From the NCBI GenBank assembly GCA_025531455.1, contig JAMYHL010000096.1, positions 1-64,000 of the forward strand: a DNA stretch of 64,000 nt, read 5' to 3'. A model generated the notes under the pieces. It made no database searches. It had not been told where the DNA came from and saw only the letters and a list, made by a program, of their open reading frames with translations. The stretch is from Apiotrichum sp. Y4204 (lineage: Eukaryota > Basidiomycota > Tremellomycetes > Trichosporonales > Trichosporonaceae). The position numbers and the translations under genes are program-made. Shown here piece by piece: positions 1 to 11,557 of the stretch; the first letter of the stretch is position 1, and each line of letters begins with the position of its first letter.

Positions 1-93
1 GTACAGGCCTGACAGGCGCGTTGGCATTGTGGTAATTAATTGCACGGCCAGATTGTTGCCTGCAACTGCCTGGTAATGAGTCGGACAAACACC

Positions 94-124
<31 letters not shown>

Positions 125-553
125 AGAAAGAAAAAAAAAGAAAGTAACCGAATAATGTTCACCCGTTTCCTCGGGAGAGCAGGATTCATGGCTAGCAAAG
201 ACCGTCTCATGTCTAGAATATTCAGGACACGCTTGTGTACGGTACATCTCGAGAGGGCAGAGTTGAGCCGCATGTTCAGCGTGTCCCGGATACCCTGGAT
301 ATCATTCTGCGGCCGAGATACTGTACAACACGAGGCACGTCGGCCTTGGTACCATTCGGATATGCATGCCATGTCCCGTCTACGTTACAGTTCGTCTAAT
401 TGTCCGGAGAAATACACATAATAATTACTATGCTGTGCGTGCGTGAATGGAGACTGGAAGAAGATGGGAAAGGACGGGGATGTTGAGTCTTTTTACTAGG
501 GTATCGAGGCACTGGGACTACATGTACGCCTGTCGACACGAGCTGATACGCGC
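1..553. other. Window edge and 3' flank of the kinase gene
   Basis: No gene is recognised here. An uninterrupted run of 29 A (94-122) is followed by a purine tract to about 145. The short open frames show no family resemblance. Confidence 0.6.
94..145 (+). repeat. Poly-A / purine simple repeat
   Basis: An A29 homopolymer is followed by A/G-only sequence. It could be a retroposed poly-A tail, but no retrocopy body is visible upstream within the 93 bases available, so it is called a simple repeat only. Confidence 0.8.
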
Positions 554-3500
554 TTAGAGATCCGTAGGGGAGTCGACAATGTCAAGGTCTACGGGAGAGT
601 CGCACTCGACAACCTCTGTGGAGGTCGGGCGGGAGGTTAGGGTGGCAGAGTCCATTTTGATGGTGAGGTTTCGGGTTGGTGAGCCGTCGTCCACGTTGGA
701 CGGTGTGGCGTCAGCCGAAGCCATGCGAATAGAAGGTGTGCGGCTCGTGCCAATCACACTGGGCTGTTCAAGATGACTCAAACGGGGCGACTCGAGCTGC
801 GGAGGCGAGTCAAACTGAATGGGCGAGTGCATCTGCACTGGCGAGCCGACCTCGACAGGAGATTCAAACTGTGTCGGAGAGTCCATCTGCACGGGCGAGT
901 GTACCTGCGCAGGCGAAGCACACTGATCCGGCGAAGCACATTCCACCGGCGAGGCGCATTCTACCGGCGAAGCACACTCCACCGGCGAAGCACACTCAGC
1001 GGGTGACGCGTACTGCACAGGAGATGTGCTTTCCACAGGCGAATCGAAAGTCACGGCTTCGTCGTCGCTCATGCTATCGGGATCCGAGTACACCACACCA
1101 AGGACATTGGTAATGGCCTCTGGTGACGCGGTGTACGGCTGCTTGGATGGCGGCTTGATTGGCGCAAGCGTCTCGAACGGGTCTGGACGTTCGGGCGTGG
1201 CGGTATCGAGATCGGCGGACCCGGGCGAGTCGACCAGATTGGGGCTCGCGGTTAGGCTGCGATCCACGTCGCCCGTGATCGGTTCGGGAAGCTGGTATGA
1301 ATCCATCGATCCAGAAGTCATCGACTCGCTTGGCGTCGGAAGGAATTGGCCGGACATGGACCGGCGATGCATCTGCAGTTTGCGCATCCTAATGTCAGAC
1401 TGGAAACCTCTATCGCACTCACTTTTGCACCGCGCGGACGACAGTAAACACGGACCGCAACGACGTAATAGCCGTCTTGACTTCCTCCATCGTGGGCTCC
1501 TCGAAGACCTTGCCGAAGTAGAACAGATTCTCCTCGACGGTCATCATCGGGCTGCAGCCCCAGTCGGTCACCCAGACATTTTCCTGTCCGTCAGCCAGTG
1601 TAATTGCTGGTTAAACCATGTGCCGCCCAAGTTCCCACGTACGCGAATGTTGGACATGTTATGGCGCAACTTGAAGTCCTTCTCGAGCATGCCGGACATG
1701 AGTTGTTTGAGATCCGGGTGCCAATCTTCGGGAATATACGGTCTGGACTTGTCAGTTGGGTGCGGGAAGATGGCCAGCCAGGCGGAGCCCGATCGCATGC
1801 ACTCCACACTCACTCCTTCTCTCGGACAAGAGCGAAAAGGGCCATTGGGTCGGCAACATTGAACGGCAGTTTCCCAGTCAACATGCAGTAAAGGGTGACG
1901 CCTGGCATTGTCAGTTAGGGTTTCCTAGCTGTTTCACGCACCTAGGGCCCAGATGTCCACAGCCTTGCCGTGTACGTCAAAGCCCGAACCTGTGGCGTCA
2001 GTGGGACGGCGGTGTGGAATGCAGGATCATTTCCCTCTCACCAGTAAAACACTCGGGAGCGAGGAAGGCAGGGCTGCCAGCACCGCCCTTGATGCTGTCG
2101 TTGGCGCGCCCCTGCACGCCTGCTGCAAACATCTCTGAGACGCCAAAGTCGGCTAGCTTGACCATGGTGCGGTCCTCTGAAAAGAGGAGGTTATCAGGTT
2201 TAATCTGTAGGCGGTGTCAACAAGGTTTAATGCCGTAACTTACGTCTCGGTGCGCAATACCGTTGGCGTGGAGATATTCTAGACCCAGACAGATTTGGCG
2301 AAAGTACTCTCGCACCTGAATGCCAGTAAAAGGGGAGCGGGCGTTGGCGTCGTTACCGCCTACCTGGACGTTCATCAGGACGCCGCCGGGGAGATACTCG
2401 AGCACGAGGAAAAGGGCGTCGGCGTTGGGCACCGATATAGCCTCATAGAGGTGGATGAGCTAAAGGCTGTTAGTTTACAATTCGGGTCCGCACCGCAAGC
2501 GAGCCTACATACATTGGGATGGCTGTGGTTGTCAGCTTGGCAGAGATGTGGAGCACTCACTCGAGCTTCTTCATGACGGCAATTTCTCGTCGAATGAGTG
2601 CCAGGGGGTCCTTTTCGAGCGTCTCATCGTCGACATCATTGCTCTGTTCCGGCTCCTTGGGGTTTGGAACAGCGAGCTGTCTCGGACCTCGGCGAAGACG
2701 CCGTTCCCTAGCAGCCTTCTGTTGTCTCTCCTGCAGCGCCTGGTGCTGCAAGCGCGACTTTGAGAACTCCTTGAGCGCCTGTGATGTAAGTTTGAGGGTG
2801 GCATGTGAGATGGACGCACGTATTTTTCACCGGTTCCGACATCAATCGCGAGAGTGACAGTAGCGTACGCGCCCTTGCCGAGCCGCCGGCCCATGCGGTA
2901 CTGGTTGATTAGGCGCTCACCATCGAGTGTGTTGCGCTGCTCGCCGTACATGGTTTCGCGGACGCGGTGCGTCGAGTTCTCACGGTAGTGCTGACGCCCG
3001 GTGCGGCGCTTGTATCCCGAAGAGGAAGACGGGGAAGGCGCACGGCCGAGTTCGGCAAACAGGTGAGGTGATGTGGAGGGTAAGGAGGTGGGATAGAGCG
3101 CGGGCGGAGACGCGCCGGCGGATGACTCGCTCGTCGACGATGTCCGCGTGGTGAGCTTGGGCATCGGAGATGAGTATCCGCGGGGAGGCAGCATGTGGTG
3201 CGCGAGCGGAGGGGTCGGGAGGGAGCTGTCATCGTCGCCTTCGTCCTCGTCGGGTGAGTCGTATTGCACGGTGGCCTCCTCCTGTAGCGGCTGGTTGAGG
3301 GCAAGTGAGTTGAGGAGCGTCGCAGAATGAGGGCTGGTCTCTACGGGCGTCGGGGGCACGACGTTGAATGTCGCGCCGCGCGTCGCGAGCAGCAGCGAGG
3401 GACGCTGGCCAGACGGGGGCTGTATCGACTGAGAGTGTGGGCCTGACGCGGCGGGCGCGGCGGGCACGCCAGGCACTTCGCCGCGCATCTTCTTTGTCGG

Positions 3501-3671
3501 CGACGGAGACGCAGACGATTCGTTGCTGGTGTCGGGTATGACGATGGTCGGGCCGGAGAGCGATGGGAGTGTGTTGTTGACGTTTTCGGTGGCACTTGAC
3601 CTCGCGCTGGCGTCTGGGAGCGATGCGGCCGTCGGCCTCGAGGGACCCAAGTCGCCAGGACTGTGCTGCAT
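554..3671 (-). CDS. CaMKK/Ssp1-type protein kinase (Snf1/AMPK-activating class)
   Basis: This is a serine/threonine kinase of the CaMKK/Ssp1/Sak1 class, which phosphorylates AMPK-family activation loops in fungal stress and glucose signalling. A disordered N-terminus precedes the kinase domain. Motifs visible after splicing are the Gly loop GKGAYATV, the catalytic Lys in YALKEFSKSRL, HRDIKPDNLL, DFGVSEMF, AGSPAFLAPE and KAVDIWALG. The kinase domain is followed by WVTDWGC, a typical CaMKK ending. Exons include 3671-2820, 2778-2561, a 10-nt exon 2522-2513, and 2459-2244. The C-terminal tail of about 270 residues holds 12 or more tandem SP-containing hexapeptides. I chose the ATG at 3671; the in-frame ATG at 4004 would add sequence that looks like translated CT-rich leader. 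Confidence 0.85.
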
Positions 3672-5329
3672 CTTGGAAGAAGAAGGGGAGGTGTGTGGGT
3701 GAGAGGTTGATGAGTGGGTGCGGCCAAGTGGAGTGAAGTTGGGTGGAGGCAGGGAAGCCGAGGAAGGCAAGAAGGGGTGCTCGATGGAGGTCCTGGCGCC
3801 AGCAGGGTGCGAAAACAGCGACACAACGGTCCAAAGCGAGATGGGACGTGTTGTTGATGGGGTTGTGCTGATGGCAGTGGAATGGAGTAATAGTGACAAG
3901 AATGGGGATGGGGATGAATGAAAGTGGAAATGTGTAGGACGGGGCAACCCAAAAGTGAGTTGCCAGGGAGAAGGGCTGGAAGGGTGTGTGACACAACAAC
4001 GCACTGAAGGAGAGAGAGCGAGAGAGAGAGAGAGATGGGTTGTAGTGTCGCAGAGCTTGCTGCTCTCCGACTGAATCGACTACTTATTATTACTGAATAC
4101 TATTCCAATGTGGACGGCGTTATCGTCAAGTTGTGCAGTAGCTCGGCCTGCACAGTCCGCACTGTTGCATCGCACTGTACTGGATCCAGGTCATGCAGAT
4201 AGGTCCCCGACCTTGCCGACTGCCGACTACGGAGTCGCGGCCAACGGGCAGGGTAACCAACGCATTCTCGTCGTCAATGCTCCATTCATGTATGCATATG
4301 CCTGCACAGGTGACTCCTTCGTCCCCCTCCTCTGATCCTTCTTGCGCCGGGGCCCGAACAACATGATACATATACATACAGTGCAGATGTAGAACCTCCG
4401 CGCAGCATATGGGCGTCACCATCAGGCCTCCAGTGACTACTCCTGCCGGACGTCCACCCCATGCACCCCACTCATGCTACTCATCACCACCCCACTATTA
4501 GCCGTCGCAGACGCCGCTGCGTCATTATCGCCGTAAAACCCAAATGGCAGCACGCGGCCGGCTGTATCTGTACACATGCAAGCATCGAAGCATTGAGTAC
4601 ATCAGTTTGAACGCTGAGCGCAGATCCGCCGAGCCTGGACTACTGCCCCAGATGGGTCCGAGCGTCGAAGTGCCCGCACGACTTGTTTGGGACTTGCAGA
4701 TCACGCAGATCAGTTCTGGAGACTCCGGATGGATCCGAACGGGAAGCCCAGAGGGATGACGATCAGTGACGATCTTCTTAGCTGCAGCCTAGTGATGTGT
4801 GGCGTGAGGTCTGAGCGGGAGGTGGGCCAGGGCGAGCACAAAGGGGCCAGGGGCTGAAGGCAAGAAGTGATCGGCTGGTCCCAGTGGGCAGTGGCCCTGG
4901 TGGAGCGAGCGTCGATCGCGATCCGCAATCTAGCCAATCTGTGATCTATGATGATCAGCAGGCAATCTGGAATCCGTGGGATTACAGTAGCATGACGATC
5001 AAACGGGCAGTGATATGGACAGCTGCCAAGCAACGCGCAATGAAACTGATGTACAGAATGTTGTACTTGTACTACTGCACAGATGCGCAGAGGCGCAGAT
5101 TAATCTGCTTCTTGGCCGCCACTTGGCGCATTGTCCCTCGCGACGATCAGTGCGCCATGTTGTCCGGCGGCCGTGGTTCGCCACTGTCCTTCGCGACAGC
5201 CACTGATAATCTGATTGATACATTCTTGCCCCTGGCTATTCCGGGCTTATCGAGTACAGCGGATCCATGGTCCAGATCACAGTCCTGCACTCATGATACA
5301 AACAATATTAACACTGTCCTAATCAGACT
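3672..5329. other. Intergenic: kinase promoter and leader; GATC-rich block
   Basis: No gene is supported. 3672-4000 is pyrimidine-rich on the minus strand, consistent with a leader of the kinase gene. A (GA)n tract lies at about 4009-4035. Between 4690 and 5280 the tetramer GATC occurs about 14 times by eye. The open frames here lack family resemblance and overlap on both strands. Confidence 0.5.
4009..4035 (+). repeat. (GA)n microsatellite
   Basis: This is a near-perfect GA dinucleotide tract in the presumed promoter of the kinase gene. Confidence 0.85.
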
Positions 5330-6323
5330 TTAACGCGCACGGCCTGCCATCAGCTGTGCCCAAAACGCCAAACCCAACTCACCACGATAAACCTCGACAA
5401 ACTCCGCAAAACTCCCGACATCGCCAGCGAGGACGGCCCGCCCAATCGCCCAGGTATACTCTGGTTTGACCGCCGCATACTCCTCTGGGCTCCAGCTCGC
5501 GGGCCACAGCAGGCGGCGGGGTAGGGGTGCGCCTGCCCAAATCTCCCCTTCTTCCCAGCGCGGGTGCCCGCACTGCGCCGCCATCGCGAGGACGGCGGCT
5601 TCGGCGAGCGCGTCGTCCTCCACCTCGCCCGCGAGCGCGAGAATGTGTACCGCCTCGCGACCCCACGCGTTGGCCTCGAGCGCCGCAGAGATGTACCCCC
5701 CGAGCAGGCGGCATGCGGCCCACATCCCGAGATAGTGTCCGAGACGGAGGGCGCGCGAGAGCACCGCGAGGTTCCCCGCGTCGCGGACCTCGCGCGGCTG
5801 GACCAGGCCGAGGAGGAGGCGCAGCGCGCGCGCGTCCCCGCTTGCATGCGTTAGGTGGTGCGTCTCGCCCGGTGTGAGGTTCGCAAAGTGAGGTCTGATG
5901 TCAGAACAGAAGGCCGGGAAGTGCGCACACTTGAGAAATCAACGAGCGCGGGAGATGGAATAGAATGCCGTCGCGAGAAATGACGCGGAACGCGCCAGAC
6001 GTGTATCCCGGATCAACGACGGGGCCGGGGGTCGCGTACCATGCCGAGGGGGAGGGGGAGGGGGAGGGCGAGGGGCACAGAGAGGGGGAGGAAGATCGCG
6101 AAGAGAGAGACGGGGACGGTGCAGGCCCGGGGGGACGAGGCACGCGTATCGCCTCGCGGCCGTCAATTTCGGTGTCGACTTCGCTCACCCCAATAGGATA
6201 ACCCGAGTAACCTTGGTACGACTCGCGGTCCGAGTCAAAATCCCAGCTCGGTGTCGGCGACAGGCGCAACGACAAGAACTCGATGCGCGGCCGCTCCCGT
6301 TCCCGCCAGTGCTCGCGCGACAT
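5330..6323 (-). CDS. BTB/POZ-like domain protein
   Basis: Two exons encode a protein of about 315 residues. The N-terminal half is Ser/Pro-rich with a run of SPSP. It is followed by FRVISRDGILFHLPRSLIS, which resembles the first strand and helix of BTB domains in the large Tremellomycetes BTB expansions, and then a helical Ala/Leu-rich region reminiscent of BTB-BACK. The best splice is a 34-nt intron at about 5895-5928, which restores the frame as SLISQVPHFANL. Such proteins are usually adaptors. The family call rests on pattern and no partner can be named. Confidence 0.5.
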
Positions 6324-7081
6324 TATAAGTGAGTACGGTTAATGGTGAGGTGGAGAAAGGGTATGTGTACCAGCAAACCTCCGCCTTATATGCATTATCT
6401 CGCTGTGGATGCTGCTTGCCACCACTGGCTCCTGGACTTGTTCATGTCCGCATGCAGCATGTACAGTACATGTGGTTGCTCCAAATTGCGGCATCGGTCT
6501 ACCGCTATGCTGGTTGCGGCACGCGGCGCCATCAGTTGATCAGGTGTCAGTTACTTGGTTGCGTCCATCACGACAGATAAGCGCGAGTGGCAGCCGTGTT
6601 AGATTTCAGTCGATAGAGTACGGGACCTAGTTCGTGCTCAGCTTTGCTTGTCTTGTTTGACGACTCCCCCGATGCGTATGCACAAATACGGTTCCGGGCG
6701 GTGTCGGTGCAGTGCGCACGACGTTCCTTGGTAACTGGCGGACATCGCATGCGGACTTGATTCGTTCACGCTGCACAAAGGCGCACCCCCGCGCACGGTA
6801 CGGATGCGTACCACCGTGTTCCCGAGAATGTCTCCACAACTCAAACCGTAACACTCCGGCCCATCCGGAGCGTCCGGCTCCGTGCTTCCCGCTCGTGACT
6901 CGACTCGCAGTCTGCGATGCAGCCCAGAATCCCGAGAGATCCAGAGACTCTATAACATCATGGTAGGAAGGAACAACGCACGGTACCTGATCACCGCCGC
7001 ACCTGACCGCCGCCGCACCACTGCCGCCACACGCCGACAGCGCACCGCATCATACCTCGAGACTCGTGGCTGGTCGCGTGG
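6324..7081. other. Intergenic between the BTB-like gene and VPS2
   Basis: This holds the upstream region of the BTB-like gene and the 3' flank of VPS2. No ORF or RNA gene is supported. GATC occurs a few times but no clear block is present. Confidence 0.5.
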
Positions 7082-7969
7082 TTAATCGCGCCGCAACAGA
7101 TCCAGGCGGCGCTGGAGGTCGTCTTCCTCCTGGTTGCCGCCTGTCGGTGTGGAGGGGCCGCCGCCGCCGCCTTCGGCAATCGCCACGCGTGCGTTCGCAA
7201 CTGGCTCGTTCGCCGTCGGGTTCGCGGTCGGTGCGGATGCGAACTGGTGTGAGCGAAACAGTCTCAAGAGATCGCTGCTACGGAGGGATCTCTCTTCTCT
7301 GAGGATATCTTTCCGGGAGGCCCTTCCTCCCCACTCACCGATTCATTCATGCTCAGGCCAATCTCATCGAGGACCTCTTTGAGGATCCGGTCGCCCTCGA
7401 CCTCCTCACCCTCCTCATCCTCGTCCTCCATCGCGTCGTCCACCGCGTCCGACATGAGCTCCTCCTTCATGTCCATCGTCGCCGACTCCTTCTCAAACTC
7501 GTTCATGATGCGCTGGATCTGGGGCAGATTGAGGGAGCGGTTCATCTGGCCCATCGCCTGCTGTCAGCTCTACACAGCACATTCTCACCCACCCTCGTCG
7601 CGCCCTTCATCGCGCTCGCCATCTGCTCGTTGCTCCGCAGCGTCTGCATCCGCAGCGAGACAGCTTGCAGCTGCACGCGCATCTGCGTAAACTTCTGCAT
7701 GTACCTGCGCGTGCGGACCAGGTCCTTGGCGAGGATCTTGCACGCGTTCTGCCATCAGCACACTTGCTTTACTCGCCAGAACACACCATGTTGCCCGCCT
7801 TGGCATTCTTCTTGATATCCGCCATGGTTTTCTTCTCCTGCTGCTCGAGCTTTGCGCGCTCGCGCTCGAGCTCGCGCTGCGCCTTCTGCAGCGACCGCTG
7901 GTGCTGCCGCAACCGCTCCGCTGGGGTGACCGTGCGGCCGAAGAGCGTGTCCTTCAGATACGAAAGCAT
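7082..7969 (-). CDS. VPS2: ESCRT-III subunit VPS2 (DID4/CHMP2)
   Basis: This is a core ESCRT-III subunit; with Vps24 it caps Snf7 filaments and recruits Vps4 during multivesicular-body sorting. The Snf7-family order is intact: an N-terminal basic helix starting MLSYLKDTLFGRTVTPAER, a long charged helix ending in KKTMADIKKNAKAGNM, then KDLVRTRRYMQKF and MNRSLNLPQIQRIMNEFEKES, an acidic linker, and a C-terminal MIM1 motif DDLQRRLDLLRR that would bind the Vps4 MIT domain. There are four exons with short introns near 7745-7787, 7559-7590 and 7241-7340. The product is about 225 residues, normal for the family. The start aligns with other Vps2 N-termini. Confidence 0.92.
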
Positions 7970-8843
7970 GGCAGCATGGCAAATGGCAGAATGGTCATGG
8001 GAGGAAACAGAGTTGTTGGTCGTAGTGTGGGGACGGATCATGACGTAGTGCGGTGTGACGGCGGGAACGTTGCGCAACGACGGCGTGGCGACGGGGTCAG
8101 CATCTCGGCGCCTGACGACGTGTGTGCTCACGAGAATGTTCATGCTCGCTGTGCGCTGGGCGATAGGTGGTGGATGGAGAGGATGGAGAAACGTTGAAGA
8201 AGGTGATTCTGATCGGGGTTGGTGCCATGTGTGCCGGTGACCCTGTGTCCGGTCTGTGTGCCCCGCACTAGGCCATGAAGACGACGGCCAAGCGGGTGGC
8301 GCCGAGCATCACACTCATGTCCACCTGCAATCAGTTTGGTTCCGGGTCGCCACCCGACCGAAAATTCGCCTGGCGACCACGGTTCGAATCCGCGTCATCT
8401 TTCAATTCTAGCTCGGTCGTCCTCCTCGTTCTTCTTATTATGAACGACGTGAGAGGACCGGCTTGGCAGAGGTCGTCGAGGACGTGTCCGCTCAGTGCGC
8501 CCGAACAGTGCCCCGAACAGTGTTACAGTCGTGGCAACTGGCGGCAACTTTGCACAACTTGCCGCCACGCCATGTGCACCGCCGCCAGGACCTGCAGGCT
8601 GCTGCTAGCTGCATAGGGCCTCGGGCCGCGCATGCCCGTTGAACAGCCAGTGCGCCAGCGGCCAGTTTAGAATGCACATGGGTGGAAATAATATTCTCGA
8701 CTGGTCGAGATCGGGGCATGTCATCACTCGTTGTCGTCGTCGTGTCCTCTGGTCGTCAGACTCGCATCTCTTCATCTTTCACATCACCCAACCCCCCTCC
8801 TTAATCACTGCATACACAGCATTGCCCGCTCTCCCTCCCCTGC
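7970..8843. other. Divergent promoter region between VPS2 and the PDI gene
   Basis: No protein gene is supported. The only structured signal is a tRNA-like segment at 8278-8402. Region 8780-8840 is CT-rich and is probably the PDI leader. Confidence 0.5.
8278..8402 (+). pseudogene. Possible degenerate tRNA (class II, intron-containing)
   Basis: An A-box-like GGCCAAGCGGG and a perfect B box GGTTCGAATCC lie about 95 nt apart. Acceptor halves AAGACGA and TCATCTT pair at 6 of 7 positions, and the D stem GCC/GGC is intact. The T stem CACGG/CCGCG has one A-C mismatch. I could not place a convincing anticodon loop with U33, so this is a tRNA relic or chance similarity rather than a confident tRNA. 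Confidence 0.25.
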
Positions 8844-10920
8844 ATGCTTCTCGGACGCCTCGTACGAATCGCGGCACTCCTCCTCCCGGCCCTTGTCGCC
8901 GCAGAGGAGGACGAGCTCCGCCAGCTCACCGCCGACACCTTCAAGGAGGAGGTCGCACACGGTGCATGGTGAGTGGAGCTGTCATTGCCACGTTCGAGGT
9001 CTTTCACACCGGACATTGTCTGACAGCAGGCTCGTCGAGCACTTCTCCCCGCGATGTACGCCGATTAGCAATCTTCCTCCTGCGGTGCTCTAACTTCCAG
9101 GTCCCCACTGTCGCGCATTTGCACCGACGTGGGCCAAGCTCGCCGACGACCTCAAGCACTACGAGCAGCTCTCCGGCTTCCACATGGCACAGGTCAACTG
9201 TCTTGCACAGGGCGGTGGGTGTCGCTGCAGCTGCGGGTCTCCCGTGGAGCTGCTGAAGTTTGTCTCGTTTCTTTTGCTCATCTCCCAGACTTGTGTTCCG
9301 ATAATGGCATCACAGGATGTATGTTATCCTTGACCGCTCACTCTACTCACACCCAGACCCGCAGATCAACCTCTACATGGACGGCCAGTTTGTGTCCGAG
9401 TACAAGAAGGAGCGGAATTACGACTTCCTGCGCGAGTTCATCGAGGCCGAGGCTGTCAACTACGCGCGGACGATCGTGCTCGGCAGCAGCGAGAACGCCA
9501 CGACGACTGCTAACACAAAATACGTCCGCCGTCCGAACCCCGACGGCAAGGTCGTGGAGGTGGACCACACTGGGCTCGAGAGGTACAAGAAGGCGGGGCC
9601 TGTGTTTATTGACTTCTTCGCCCCGTGGTGCTCCCAGTATGTGTCCTGAGTTGTTTGAACGCTATAGCTGACACGCCCAGCTGCAAGGCTCTCCGCCCTA
9701 CGCTAGAGGAGCTCGCGGGCGAGCTCCGGGGCCGGCTCAACATCGTTGCCGTAAACTGCGACGACCACCCTCATCTCTGCCGGGCTAATGGCGTTGAGGC
9801 TTACCCAACTCTCAAACTGTGAGGCTAGCCGCTTCGCTCCTAAGCTGACATGCAGACACAACAGCGGCAACGAGACATCGTATAACAAGGGACGTTCGCT
9901 CGCCGTGTTGAAGGACTTTTTGCAGCCAGTGACGCCAGAGGCGGGGATGGTGGCCATGAAGGCCGAGTCGCTCCCATTGATTGCAGCAGACGAGGACCAC
10001 TATATCATTTACCTCCAGAACTGGGGTACGAAGCTCGCGGACTTGGTGAGATGGAGCCTACAAGCAGCCACTGACTCTAGGTAAATGTCGAAAAGTCGAT
10101 CTTACCGTTCCACGGTGAGGTTCCCTTCTTCACCACCAACGACCCGCTGGTGTACTCGAACCTGAGCATCGACATGCCTCCCCCGTCGTCTATGCTGGTG
10201 GCATTCGCCGGCCACTCCACAAAGCCACTTGCCACTCTCGCCCTCCCGGCCGCGGACCCCGAAGCGGTTGGCAAGTTTATCCACAAGCACCGGTATCCCC
10301 TCGTAACGGACGTTACGACGGACAACATCCAGCAGGTAATGAAGGCGCCCGAGACGCCCCTCGTCGTCCTCGGCGTCGTACACTCCGATGCGCGTGGCGC
10401 CGACGAGCGGAAAGTCATGGACAACATCGCGCGCTCTTTCCGTCGAGGATCGGCTCCGCAGAAGCGCAACGTCCGGTTCGCCACCCTCGACGACACGTGG
10501 ATCACAAACATGAAGCACGCGTATGGTCTTGTGGCCGAAGACCTACCTGCAATCGTCGTGGTCGACGCCGCGGCGGACGTGTACTTTGACCAGACCAGCG
10601 CCGGCAAGCGTGCAGGATTCAACGGTGCCGACGCCTTCTCCATCCTCGAGTCTATCTGGCAGGAATCCGCAAAGCCCAAGTCGGTCGAGGCTCCCGAGCT
10701 CACCGGCGGAATCGTAAGGAATGTCACAACAGAACCATGCTGACATCAGTCCTGGCGCCGCGCACACCCCATCCAGGCGGCGTTCCTCGCGGCTGTGGCT
10801 GCCCTCGGCCTTGTCTTCTTTGTGCTCCGCTGCCGCCGCCGTCGTGGTGCCGACCTCCTTCCGTCCCATCGCGTACACGAGAAGGGCGGCTCGCCGAATC
10901 GCGGCCGCCGGCTCGACTAG
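8844..10920 (+). CDS. Membrane-anchored ER protein disulfide isomerase (EPS1-like)
   Basis: The signal peptide is RLVRIAALLLPALVAAEE. Thioredoxin domain 1 has active site CPHC at about residues 51-54 and is reconstructed across an intron that splits the first Cys codon. Thioredoxin domain 2 has CSHC at about 190-193, also split by an intron. Further thioredoxin-like region follows, then a transmembrane segment AAFLAAVAALGLVFFVL and a short basic cytosolic tail RCRRRRG. Membrane anchoring with a CPHC first site is the layout of yeast Eps1 and animal TMX3-like enzymes, which oxidise, isomerise or monitor ER client membrane proteins. There is no KDEL-type tail, as expected for an anchored form. 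At least seven exons are present. Confidence 0.85.
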
Positions 10921-11557
10921 AGATAGGGATCGGGGTCACCTTTCGCGGCGCATCACACCGTCTAGATCTTGCATGTACCAGTAGCATCAGCAGGGGGATG
11001 GGAGGGGGGAAGAATTGGGCTGGAAGGCTTCGCTTTGGAGGATGTGAGGAGGGACAATAATGTCGTTCGCTTGTGTTGGGTATTTCCGAATATTCCCGAA
11101 AAGGCCGATGCGTAAATCATCTGGTTCCATCGTATAACGGTTAGTACATAAGATTCTGATTTTTCTCTTCGAAAGAGGAAGTTGTTCTTGTAATCTGGGT
11201 TCGATTCCCAGTGGGACCTTGTGTTTTTGTTTTTCTTGTCTCCAGCGCTGCTTCTGCGCTGCGAGGGCAGGATTCAGATGCATATTGATATATTGAATGA
11301 TCATGAAGGAAGCGCTCGGGTCGACGCGGGCTCTCTTTCGCCCTCGTGCATCGTGATATTGGTTTCGATTCCGCCCGTGCCGAGAGCGGCTCGACTTTGT
11401 GGTGTCCGATCAGCGGACGGGCTCAGTCTGGTGAAACGTTCCAGAGTGCCCGCAATGCATGCACATTATATCTTATATGATCTCCCCTCCGGTGTTGAGC
11501 CGGGGGTATCCGCTGCGCGCCCGCTGCGCAAGCATGTATATACGTATGTGATGTGGC
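10921..11557. other. Intergenic with a tRNA-Gln gene
   Basis: The PDI and SHR3 genes converge here. Apart from the tRNA at 11123-11219 no feature is supported. Confidence 0.6.
11123..11219 (+). tRNA. tRNA-Gln (anticodon CTG), with a 25-nt intron
   Basis: The cloverleaf is complete. The acceptor stem GGTTCCA/TGGGACC includes one G-T pair. The anticodon stem TAAGA/TCTTG has U33 and anticodon CTG at 11156-11158. The T arm is CTGGG-TTCGATT-CCCAG and the discriminator is T. The intron lies one base 3' of the anticodon (about 11160-11184) in the canonical 37/38 position and contains a small hairpin CTCTT-CGA-AAGAG. The gene sits in a convergent intergenic space. Confidence 0.9.

Noticed and set aside
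94..145. Poly-A tail of a retrotransposon
   Set aside because: No element body, target-site duplication or ORF is visible next to it.
3672..4004. N-terminal extension of the kinase from the ATG at 4004
   Set aside because: The added residues are translated CT-rich leader and show no conservation-like features; the ATG at 3671 is preferred.
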